This document shows positions 16,387 to 23,877 of a stretch of DNA of 64,000 nucleotides, one piece after another (position 1 is the first letter of the stretch; each line of letters starts with the position of its first letter). Made by a program: the position numbers and the translations under genes. Source of the stretch: Desulfolithobacter dissulfuricans. GTDB lineage: Bacteria > Desulfobacterota > Desulfobulbia > Desulfobulbales > Desulfobulbaceae. The stretch spans positions 1,930,001 to 1,994,000 of the forward strand of contig NZ_AP024233.1 of NCBI RefSeq assembly GCF_025998535.1. The letters run 5' to 3'. The notes below the pieces were generated by a model. It was not told the DNA's origin. It did no database searches and saw only the letters and a program-made list of their open reading frames with translations.

Positions 16387-18083
16387 GTTGTTTCCTCCTG
16401 GTGCTTTCTGCAGGCCCGGTTCAGGGCACTGAGAAGCGCCTTGATCGAGGCCACGATGATGTCCGTGTCCACCCCGGCACCCCAGAACGGCCGCCCCTCC
16501 CCGTCGGTTACCATAATATAACTTACCGCCTTGGCCGACGACCCCCGGGTCAGGGCATGTTCATGGTAGGCCTGGAGAGTAAACTGGAGGCCAAGCCCTT
16601 CCCGGAGCGCCTGGCAGAAGGCGTCCAGCGGGCCGTTGCCAGCGGCCCGCAGCGTCTTTTCCTCCCCATGGACCTCTATAACCGCCTCCACCTCGGCGGA
16701 CGAACGGGCCTCGTCATGGTCGATATGTCGTTTGAGGACGTTGAAACTCCGGAGCTTGTAGCACGAGTCGGCCTGCAGGTATTCGCGGTCGAAGGTGTGG
16801 TAGATGACCTCGCCCGGCAGCTCGCCGCCGGCCTCGTCGCTGATCTTCTGAATTATGGCCCCGAACTCCGGGTGCATGTCCTTGGGCAGCTTGAAGCCGA
16901 ATTCCTTGTCCATGACATAGGCCACCCCGCCCTTGCCGGACTGGCTGTTGATCCGGATGATCGACTCATAGGTCCGGCCCACATCCTGCGGATCGATGGG
17001 CAGGTACGGAACCGCCCATATACCGGAGTTGTCCTTCTCCACCGCGGCCATACCCTTGTTGATCGCATCCTGGTGAGACCCCGAAAAAGCGGTATAGACC
17101 AGCTCACCGGCATAGGGATGCCGGGGATGGACTGGCAGCTTGGTACAGCGCTGGTAGACATCTATAACCCGGTTGATATCGGAAAAATCAAGCTTGGGAT
17201 CCACTCCCTGGGTGAACATATTGAGCGCCACGGTCATGATGTCCACGTTGCCGGTACGCTCACCGTTACCAAAAAGGGTGCCCTCCACCCGGTCGCCACC
17301 GGCCATCAGGGCCAACTCGGTGGCTGCTACCGCGGTACCCCGGTCATTATGGGCATGGAGACTGATGAGTGCACAGTCGCGGTTTTTCAGGTGGCGGATA
17401 AACCACTCGATCTGATCGGCATAGACATTGGGGGTGGACATCTCCACCGTGGCCGGCAGATTGATTATCACCGGCCGCTGTGGAGTCGGCTCCCACACCT
17501 CCATGACCGCCTCGCAGATCTCCAGGGCGAAGTCCAGCTCCGTACCTGTGAAACTCTCAGGAGAATATTCGTAACGGATGTCGGTATCGGTCCTGGCCGC
17601 CTCCTCACGGATGACCTCGGCTCCCCGGACCGCCAGGTCGATGATCTCTTTCTTTTCCATGCCAAAGACCACCTGACGCTGCAGAGTCGAGGTGGAGTTA
17701 TACAAATGGACCACCGCCTGTCTGGCCCCTTTCAGCGCCTCGAAGGTCTTGCGGATCAATGGTTCCCGGGACTGGGTCAGCGTCTGGATGAGCACATCGT
17801 CCGGGACGAGATCCCGCTCAATGAGCAACCGGGTAAAATCATGCTCAATCCGTGAGGCTGCCGGAAAGCCGACCTCAATCTCCTTGAAGCCGATATCCAC
17901 CAGGAGCTGAAACATCTCCAGTTTCTCTTCCAGGTTCATGGGCTGGACGAGCGCCTGGTTGCCGTCCCGCAGGTCCACGCTGCACCAGATCGGCGCCTGG
18001 GTGATCGTTTTATCCGGCCACGTCCGATCGGGCAGATGGACCGTGGGATAGGGGCGATATTTTTTCAACTTATCAGTAAACAT
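16383..18083 (-). CDS. leuA: 2-isopropylmalate synthase
   Basis: 566 aa, the long (type 2) form. Condenses acetyl-CoA with 2-oxoisovalerate, the first committed step of leucine synthesis. The HMGL-like TIM barrel begins with WCSVDLRDGNQAL (residues 33-45, catalytic Arg-Asp), has the metal-binding SLHAHNDRG near residue 242 and GNGERTGN near residue 275. The C-terminal LeuA dimer domain for leucine feedback is at about 430-560. The ATG at 18083 follows GAGG at 8 bases. Upstream lie a palindromic repeat element, a terminator, and a leader peptide rich in Leu codons, so it appears to be controlled by attenuation. creA follows with a 4-base overlap. Confidence 0.97.
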   Translation of the reverse strand: MFTDKLKKYRPYPTVHLPDRTWPDKTITQAPIWCSVDLRDGNQALVQPMNLEEKLEMFQLLVDIGFKEIEVGFPAASRIEHDFTRLLIERDLVPDDVLIQTLTQSREPLIRKTFEALKGARQAVVHLYNSTSTLQRQVVFGMEKKEIIDLAVRGAEVIREEAARTDTDIRYEYSPESFTGTELDFALEICEAVMEVWEPTPQRPVIINLPATVEMSTPNVYADQIEWFIRHLKNRDCALISLHAHNDRGTAVAATELALMAGGDRVEGTLFGNGERTGNVDIMTVALNMFTQGVDPKLDFSDINRVIDVYQRCTKLPVHPRHPYAGELVYTAFSGSHQDAINKGMAAVEKDNSGIWAVPYLPIDPQDVGRTYESIIRINSQSGKGGVAYVMDKEFGFKLPKDMHPEFGAIIQKISDEAGGELPGEVIYHTFDREYLQADSCYKLRSFNVLKRHIDHDEARSSAEVEAVIEVHGEEKTLRAAGNGPLDAFCQALREGLGLQFTLQAYHEHALTRGSSAKAVSYIMVTDGEGRPFWGAGVDTDIIVASIKALLSALNRACRKHQEETT

Positions 18084-18111
18084 TGTCTTTCCCTCTTCAT
18101 GGAAAAAATCT

Positions 18112-18279
18112 GATTACCATCAATCTTCAGCATTGAAACCGGTGTCGACCTCACTTGTTTCACGGGACGCCATAAACCCGTCCCTGGGAGCTTGACTGTG
18201 GCCATCCAGGCCACAGACACCCGTGAAACAAGTAAGGCCGACACCTTCATCCATCGGTGGCTGAATGTCAGTGGTAATC
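18112..18279. repeat. 168-bp multi-hairpin dispersed element, copy 1
   Basis: Bounded by GATTACCA at one end and TGGTAATC at the other. Inside, long arms (GGTGTCGACCTCACTTGT and beyond, against CCGTGAAACAAGTAAGG and CGACACC) enclose two smaller hairpins, GGGAC/GTCCC and TGTGGCC/GGCCACA. It lies in the leuA leader between the attenuator terminator and the leuA start. Two further copies are at 42884 and 47431. It could be a MITE-like or REP-like element; no transposase for it is in the window. Confidence 0.88.
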
Positions 18280-18281
18280 AC

Positions 18282-18318
18282 AAAAAAAAAGCCACGATTC
18301 ACTCAAGTGAACCGTGGC
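18282..18318 (-). terminator. attenuator terminator of leuA
   Basis: On the minus strand GCCACGGTTCACT pairs with AGTGAATCGTGGC (13 bp, one G-U) around a TG loop, followed by nine T. It lies between the leader peptide and leuA. Its 5' arm can alternatively pair with the upstream leader segment at 18368-18377. Confidence 0.92.
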
Positions 18319-18345
18319 TGCGGGAACCGTTCTACTCCTGACACC

Positions 18346-18429
18346 TCAGGACAAAGCTTCTCCTTCTGCCACAGTTCGTCTGTGCAGTCCCGGTAGAGGC
18401 AGGATTAGGAGAAGGATTGCTTGATTCAT
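18346..18429 (-). CDS. leuL: leucine leader peptide of leuA
   Basis: A 27-codon frame from ATG at 18429 reads MNQAILLLILPLPGLHRR and ends GEALS, with a TGA at 18346-18348. Six Leu codons fall within residues 6-15 (CTT CTC CTA, CTG, CTA, CTG). The last of these is where the 1:2 hairpin begins, so a ribosome stalled in the run would block arm 1 and allow the antiterminator. The stop lies beyond arm 2, so completed translation would favour the terminator. The ribosome-binding site is poor (only AAAG-like purines upstream), the weakest part of the case. Confidence 0.82.
   Translation of the reverse strand: MNQAILLLILPLPGLHRRTVAEGEALS
18366..18387 (-). promoter_or_regulatory. leu attenuator 1:2 hairpin and antiterminator segment
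   Basis: On the minus-strand RNA, CUGCACAG (18387-18380) pairs with CUGUGGCAG (18374-18366). The second arm, extended as GAACUGUGGC (18377-18368), is complementary over 10 bp (one U-G) to the terminator 5' arm GCCACGGUUC (18318-18309). The two pairings exclude each other, as in the 1:2 / 2:3 / 3:4 arrangement of amino-acid operon attenuators. Confidence 0.82.
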
Positions 18430-18470
18430 ATACTTTTATTCTTTGCTGTTTTTGATTTGATGATGCCTTA

Positions 18471-18498
18471 ATACTAAAACTGCTGGCCGGTTTGTCAA
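18471..18498 (-). promoter_or_regulatory. sigma70-type promoter of the leuA leader
   Basis: On the minus strand TTGACA (18498-18493) and TAGTAT (18476-18471) are separated by 16 bases. The expected transcript start, near 18464, gives a 35-base untranslated stretch before the leader peptide. The rest of the 337-base gap up to 18766 shows no gene. Confidence 0.65.
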
Positions 18499-18766
18499 GC
18501 TCAATCTGCCCGATTCCCCAACTTCCGGCAACAGGTGGCAGCCAGCCTGAAAAAGATTGACTTTACCCCATCCTGCTTTTAAAAATCATCTGCAGCAGGC
18601 TGTGTATGATCCGGTTTTTTCCGGTACTTCCCCGTGGTCTGTTTTCTGTCCTGCTACATCAATTTTCATCTCAATCCTGCCACAGTTGTCCATGCTCCGG
18701 AAAGGTCGAGACGACCGCAGGATTCAGCCTCCGATAACTTTCTTGAAAACACAGGATTAGACTGCT

Positions 18767-19003
18767 ATGGCTCGGATCAACCTTCGCAACATGGCCATCA
18801 ACCAAAGTGGTGTCATTACCGCTGTAAAAGTCGGCGGGGAGTTGGGCCGTCGTATCCGGGAAATGGGATTGGTACCCGGTACAGAGATCACTATCAAGCA
18901 GCGTGCTCCACTCAACGACCCGGTGGCACTCCGGGTGATGGGCGGCACCCTTACCCTTCGCAACAACGAGGCTGATTTTATCGAAGTGGAAACAAAGGAA
19001 TGA
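18767..19003 (+). CDS. FeoA-domain small protein coupled to MscS channel
   Basis: 78 aa, a complete FeoA/SH3-like domain: INQSGVITAVKVGGELGRRIREMGLVPG, then a C-terminal VALRVMGGTLTLRNNEADFIEV. FeoA usually acts on FeoB in ferrous iron uptake, but here it overlaps an MscS channel gene by four bases (ATGA), and a separate feoA lies next to feoB at 29211. It may have a different partner, perhaps the channel. The start is ATG with only a weak upstream purine stretch. Confidence 0.85.
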   Translation: MARINLRNMAINQSGVITAVKVGGELGRRIREMGLVPGTEITIKQRAPLNDPVALRVMGGTLTLRNNEADFIEVETKE

Positions 19004-21345
19004 ACCTGTCCGCAATCCGGCACCTCCTGCTCCGGATAACAGCGGTCTGCTGTCTTCTGCTGTCTGTATGTATTGCCCCGCATGCCATGGCGGGGTTGTC
19101 CCTGCCTGGATTAAGCAAGCCGGACCAGAACCCTGTCGGATCTTCTGCCGGGCTGGAAAGCGGGACTGCACCCACGAAAGAGACAGGCAGCCTGCAAGAC
19201 AGTCCCGAAACGGATATTCCCGTGCCTTCTCTGCGTACGGCAAGCCCGCTGGTCATTGACAAGATATTCAAGCAAACGCTAGAGGAAAGCGAGTATCTTG
19301 TCTCACGCTTCAGGCTCCAGATACACGGAATACAGCACCTGCCCGGTGAACTGGCAAAGATATGGAATAAAATAGAAGATGGACATGCGCCCGGTTATCC
19401 CCTTCAACTGACGCTGACAGCCTTTGCCATTATCACCACAGCACTGCTCATCGAATATCTTGTCCGGCGTCTCACAGGTCCTTTCCGCAACCTTATCGTC
19501 ACATTCGACACCTGCAACCTGATGCAGCGCTCCTGGTGCATCTTTCTAAGGGCTGTGTCTGAATGTGCGTTTCTTCTCCTCTTTTTCTTTGTCAGCTTTA
19601 TCCTTTACTTCATTTTTCTGCCCCGCACCGGTCTGCCCTACCTGTTTGGCGGCTCCATATTCAAAGCGGTCTACCTGGTTCGTATCATCCATCTTATTTC
19701 CACCCTGTTGCTGGCTCCCAGATATTCGACCCTGCGTATTCTACCAGTGAGTGACTGGACAGCCCGGTTTCTGTCCAGATGGATTTTTATCGGTATAATC
19801 CTTATTGCCTTCCTCGGACGGATCGGTTTCCTGTTCAAGAAGACCCACGCAGACGAAGCGGCCTTTCTGGCTCTTGCCGGCCTGTTTGTCCTCGTTACCT
19901 GCACCATTTTTGCCGCCATCATTCTGCGCAGCAGGAAGCGCGTGGCCGAGGCAATACGCCGGACAGAACTGCATGCAGGCAACGAGGCCGCATCACCGCT
20001 TATCCTGCGTACTGCCAGAACCTGGTATATCCCGGCCATGATCCTGATCTTCCTGCTGGCCTTTGTCTGGGAGATCAGGGTGCTGTCCACCGGTAAGATT
20101 TATTTCGGCAAAGTACTGCTCTCCAGCATGCTGCTGCCGATCTTTTTTGCTGCCGATCACTGGGGGCAGAAACTCTTTCTTTTTGCCTTCCACCGCTCCT
20201 GCCAGCAAAAGAGTTCTCCGATCAATCGGAACAGGACCGAAGAAAACGGTTCGCAGCAATCCCCTGACCCTCGGTTGACACCTGACATCTTTCTTGTCAA
20301 TTATTTTCCCAGATTGCGGACTGCCTATCGGTTGCTGCTGATGGCTCTTTTCACCTTCCTGGTCCTCTCGATCTGGGACATCGACATTGTCCATGCCGGA
20401 CAGGCCTTTACCCAGTCACTGCTTCTGGTTATCACCGTACTGCTGATAGCGTACCTGATATGGCACCTTTTCAGATCCTGGATCGACACCAAAATCCAGC
20501 TCGAAATCCCGGAAGAGGACGAAGAGGCGGACGAAGGAGGCAAGGGAGGGTCCCGGCGCGGTACCCTGCTGCTCCTTTTTCGCAAGGCAGTGCTGACACT
20601 GCTTTTTATCATCACCACCATGGTTGTCCTCACATCGGTTGGGGTCAACATCATACCGCTCCTTGCCGGAGCAGGAATCCTCGGCCTTGCCATCAGCTTC
20701 GGCGCCCAGTCTCTGATCACCGATATCTTTTCCGGTCTTTTTTTTCTCATCGATGACGCGTTCCGACTTGGTGATTACGTAGACTGCGGCGGCGCCAAGG
20801 GCACGGTGGAACATATTTCCCTGCGTTCCCTGCGACTCAGGCACCACCGGGGAATGGTCCATACCATTCCTTTTGGCCAGATCGCCACGGTCACCAACTA
20901 CACCCGCGATTACATTATAATGAAGCTGGACTTCCGGGTCCGCTACGACACCGACGTGGAGAAGGTGCGCAAGATCATAAAGCGGATTTATAAAGACCTG
21001 CTGGCAGATCCGGAATTTGGCCCGAAACTGCTGGGCAAGCTGAAATCACAGGGGGTGTACGCCATGGATGATTCAGCAATGATCATGCGGGTCAAGTTCA
21101 CCACCCGGCCCGGCGATCAGTTCGTTCTGCGCAAGGAAGTCTATCGCCGTATACAGGAAGCTTTTCGCGAACATGGCATCGAGTTTGCCCACCGCAATGT
21201 TACAGTGTACGTTCCCCCGGAGGTAAAAAATGATCTGCAGAACCGTTCTCCGGAAGAAAAGATCAGCAAACTCGGCGCGGCTGCTGCGGCGGCTGTTATT
21301 CAGGGAGGAGAAGAGCAACAGCAGCAGAAGGAAGACTCCAGGTAA
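19000..21345 (+). CDS. large MscS-family mechanosensitive channel
   Basis: 781 aa. A signal-like N-terminus (about residues 1-28) is followed by a roughly 110-residue periplasmic stretch, then about ten hydrophobic segments (145-560). The conserved MscS core is near residues 545-600: pore helix LLAGAGILGLAISFGAQSLI, then FFLIDDAFRLGDYVDCGGAKGTVEHI of the beta domain. A charged, Ala- and Gln-rich tail ends the protein. Such channels open under membrane tension and release solutes in hypo-osmotic shock. Size and added helices resemble the YbdG/MscK-type enlarged members. It is translationally coupled to the preceding FeoA-domain gene. Confidence 0.92.
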   Translation: MNLSAIRHLLLRITAVCCLLLSVCIAPHAMAGLSLPGLSKPDQNPVGSSAGLESGTAPTKETGSLQDSPETDIPVPSLRTASPLVIDKIFKQTLEESEYLVSRFRLQIHGIQHLPGELAKIWNKIEDGHAPGYPLQLTLTAFAIITTALLIEYLVRRLTGPFRNLIVTFDTCNLMQRSWCIFLRAVSECAFLLLFFFVSFILYFIFLPRTGLPYLFGGSIFKAVYLVRIIHLISTLLLAPRYSTLRILPVSDWTARFLSRWIFIGIILIAFLGRIGFLFKKTHADEAAFLALAGLFVLVTCTIFAAIILRSRKRVAEAIRRTELHAGNEAASPLILRTARTWYIPAMILIFLLAFVWEIRVLSTGKIYFGKVLLSSMLLPIFFAADHWGQKLFLFAFHRSCQQKSSPINRNRTEENGSQQSPDPRLTPDIFLVNYFPRLRTAYRLLLMALFTFLVLSIWDIDIVHAGQAFTQSLLLVITVLLIAYLIWHLFRSWIDTKIQLEIPEEDEEADEGGKGGSRRGTLLLLFRKAVLTLLFIITTMVVLTSVGVNIIPLLAGAGILGLAISFGAQSLITDIFSGLFFLIDDAFRLGDYVDCGGAKGTVEHISLRSLRLRHHRGMVHTIPFGQIATVTNYTRDYIIMKLDFRVRYDTDVEKVRKIIKRIYKDLLADPEFGPKLLGKLKSQGVYAMDDSAMIMRVKFTTRPGDQFVLRKEVYRRIQEAFREHGIEFAHRNVTVYVPPEVKNDLQNRSPEEKISKLGAAAAAAVIQGGEEQQQQKEDSR

Positions 21346-21560
21346 TTCAGAGCAGCACATGACCTGTTTTGGTTTGCTTCTCTTCAAGTCGCTTCTTCCG
21401 GCAGCCTCAACCTGAAACATAAAAATTGTCCACCCATAACCCTCGCGGACGTAATTTTTATTTAACTCATCATCCTGAACCATATTTCGATTGGGCCCAG
21501 CCAAAAAGAACCTTGAAAATTATCCCGAACCCACCACACGTCGAGATAACTTCCAGATAA

Positions 21561-21611
21561 ACCAGCATGGCTGGACCAGGTAAGCGACCGAAGGGAGACT
21601 CCGGGTTTCGG
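21561..21611. repeat. 51-bp two-hairpin repeat, copy 1
   Basis: ACCAGCATGGCTGG forms a CCAGC/GCTGG hairpin, followed by CCAGGTAAGCGACC and CCGAA...TTCGG (second hairpin). A near-identical 51-bp copy is at 56955-57005. It lies in the 346-base gap between mscS and recQ, which has no gene. Confidence 0.75.
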
Positions 21612-21691
21612 CACGGCCCATCCACAACAACCTATTAAAATCACTATGGAATTACTATAATCTGTGGTGATTTTCGGATAAATTGCTTTCC

Positions 21692-23854
21692 ATGTCCTCT
21701 GTTTCTTCAGACCATATTTACAAAATACTGCGTGATACCTTTGGTTTTGACTCGTTCAGAGAAAACCAGGAAGAGGTGGTCCAGGCCCTGATCCAGGGCC
21801 GCGACGTATTCACGGTCATGCCCACCGGCGGCGGCAAATCGCTGTGCTACCAACTGCCGGCATCACTTATGGACGGCACCTGCGTGGTCATTTCGCCGCT
21901 TATCTCGCTCATGAAAGACCAGGTGGACCATGCCCGGCATCTGGGTATTCCGGCCGCCTGTCTCAACTCATCCCTCAGTGCCAGGGAACGAAGCGGTGTC
22001 CTTGAAGATTTCACCGGTGGCCAGCTCGACCTGCTTTACCTGGCTCCCGAGCGGGTGGCGCTGGCCGACTTTTCCAGCCTGCTGCAACGGGTGAAACTCT
22101 GTTTCATTGCCGTGGACGAGGCCCACTGCATCTCGGAATGGGGGCACGATTTCCGGCCCGATTACCTGCAGCTCACCGAACTGCGCAGGCTGCTGCCCAC
22201 TGTGCCCCTGGCCGCCTTTACCGCTACCGCCACCCACCGGGTCCAGACCGACATCATCAAGCGGCTCAACCTGCATGACCCCCTGGTGGTCCGTGCCTCA
22301 TTCAACCGACCCAATCTCCACTACGCGATCTTTCCAAGAGAAAATATCCTGCGCCAGATCCACCAGGTCGTCCGGGAACAGGATGGGGAACCTGGTATCG
22401 TTTACCGGCTCAGCCGGGCCGACGTGGACAAGACCGCCCTCTACCTGCAGGAACATGATATCCGCGCCCTGCCCTACCACGCCGGGCTGGACGGCGGGGT
22501 CCGCCAGCAGAACCAGGAGGCCTTCAACCGGGACGAGGTGCAGGTCATCGTCGCCACGGTGGCCTTTGGCATGGGGATCGACAAGTCCAATGTCCGGTTT
22601 GTCATCCACGGGGACCTGCCCAAGAACATGGAGAGCTATTACCAGGAAACCGGCCGGGCCGGCCGGGACGGGGAGAAAGCATACTGTGTGCTGTTCTTCC
22701 AGCGCGGTGACATGGGACGGCTGGGTTATTTCCTCAACCAGATCGACAATGAGGAGGAGCGACGGGCCGGCTGGAAAAAACTGGAACAGATGGTCTCCTA
22801 TTGTGAAAGAAGCGTCTGCCGTCGTCACCAGATCCTGAGCTATTTCGGGGAAGAATATCCGCGGGATAACTGTGGTGGCTGCGATGTCTGCACCCGGGGA
22901 GTGGAAGAGGTGGAGGCCACCACCGAGGCCCAGATGCTTATGTCGGCCATCTATCGCACGGGACAGCGGTTCGGAGCCACCTACATCATCGACATCGTCA
23001 CCGGGGCTCGAACCAAAAAGATCCTGGAACTTGGCCACCACCGGCTCAAGACCTACGGGGTGGGCAGCAAAAAGCCAAAGGCCTTCTGGCGCAGGCTCAC
23101 CGATGCCATGCTGCAGCACGGGTTGCTCCGGGCCACCGGGGACCGCTATCCACTGCTGCAGATAACCCCCAAGGGCGAGGATGTGCTCTTTGGCAGGCAA
23201 CCCTTTACCTATACCCGCCTCATCCACCCGGAGCAAAGCCAGGAAGCGGCCCGGAAAGAGCTGAGTCCCAATCCGGAACTGTTCACCATCCTGCGCGAAC
23301 TGCGTCGTCTCCAGGCAGAGGCCGAAGATGTGCCGCCCTACGTGATTTTCTCCGACCGGAGCCTGCGGGAGATGGCCACCTTCCTGCCAGCCACAGACCG
23401 GGAGATGCTCACCATCCACGGGGTGGGACGTATAAAGCTCGAACGCTACGGCCAACGCTTTCTCTCCGCCATCCGGTCCTGGCTCGAGAGACATCCCGAG
23501 GTGGAGAAGCCCGCAACCAGCGTATCACCCCTGCCGGAAAAAACAAAACCGGTCGCCGGCGCCAGTGTGGAGGAAAGTGGCCGACTGGCCGCCGAGGGAA
23601 TGACCCTGGAAGAGATCGCCACAAGGCGGGGTCTCAAACCAATGACCGTTGCCCAGCACCTGGAGACCTGGCTCGAGCAGGGAGGAGATGTGGATATGGA
23701 CCGGTTACTCAGCGCGGAAAAGCAGGCCCGGCTCAAGGTAGAATTCGAAACCCATGGCCTGGCCTACCTCAAGCCGGTGGTCGAATCCCTGGAGGGTCTT
23801 GTCAGCTTCGACGAAGCCAGGATCATGCGAGGCTACCTCAGGAGACAACAGTAG
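21692..23854 (+). CDS. recQ: ATP-dependent DNA helicase RecQ
   Basis: I chose the ATG at 21692 (720 aa) over an in-frame TTG three codons earlier. Domains: helicase core with Walker A MPTGGGKSLCYQLP near residue 44 and DEAH box VDEAHCISEWGHDF near residue 140; helicase C with QETGRAGRDG near 320; the zinc-binding region with CERSVCRRHQIL and CGGCDVC (370-410); winged-helix RQC; HRDC domain near 530-600; and a C-terminal helix-turn-helix segment (RLAAEGMTLEEIATRRGL). Unwinds DNA 3' to 5' in recombination repair. It stands alone and converges with the hybrid kinase 24 bases downstream. Confidence 0.97.
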   Translation: MSSVSSDHIYKILRDTFGFDSFRENQEEVVQALIQGRDVFTVMPTGGGKSLCYQLPASLMDGTCVVISPLISLMKDQVDHARHLGIPAACLNSSLSARERSGVLEDFTGGQLDLLYLAPERVALADFSSLLQRVKLCFIAVDEAHCISEWGHDFRPDYLQLTELRRLLPTVPLAAFTATATHRVQTDIIKRLNLHDPLVVRASFNRPNLHYAIFPRENILRQIHQVVREQDGEPGIVYRLSRADVDKTALYLQEHDIRALPYHAGLDGGVRQQNQEAFNRDEVQVIVATVAFGMGIDKSNVRFVIHGDLPKNMESYYQETGRAGRDGEKAYCVLFFQRGDMGRLGYFLNQIDNEEERRAGWKKLEQMVSYCERSVCRRHQILSYFGEEYPRDNCGGCDVCTRGVEEVEATTEAQMLMSAIYRTGQRFGATYIIDIVTGARTKKILELGHHRLKTYGVGSKKPKAFWRRLTDAMLQHGLLRATGDRYPLLQITPKGEDVLFGRQPFTYTRLIHPEQSQEAARKELSPNPELFTILRELRRLQAEAEDVPPYVIFSDRSLREMATFLPATDREMLTIHGVGRIKLERYGQRFLSAIRSWLERHPEVEKPATSVSPLPEKTKPVAGASVEESGRLAAEGMTLEEIATRRGLKPMTVAQHLETWLEQGGDVDMDRLLSAEKQARLKVEFETHGLAYLKPVVESLEGLVSFDEARIMRGYLRRQQ

Positions 23855-23877
23855 CCTCCGCGATAACGCCCCTTTTT

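Noticed and set aside
18282-18498. T-box riboswitch for leuA
   Set aside because: The leader lacks a convincing T-box sequence (no clean UGGN bulge motif) and has a Leu-rich leader peptide instead.
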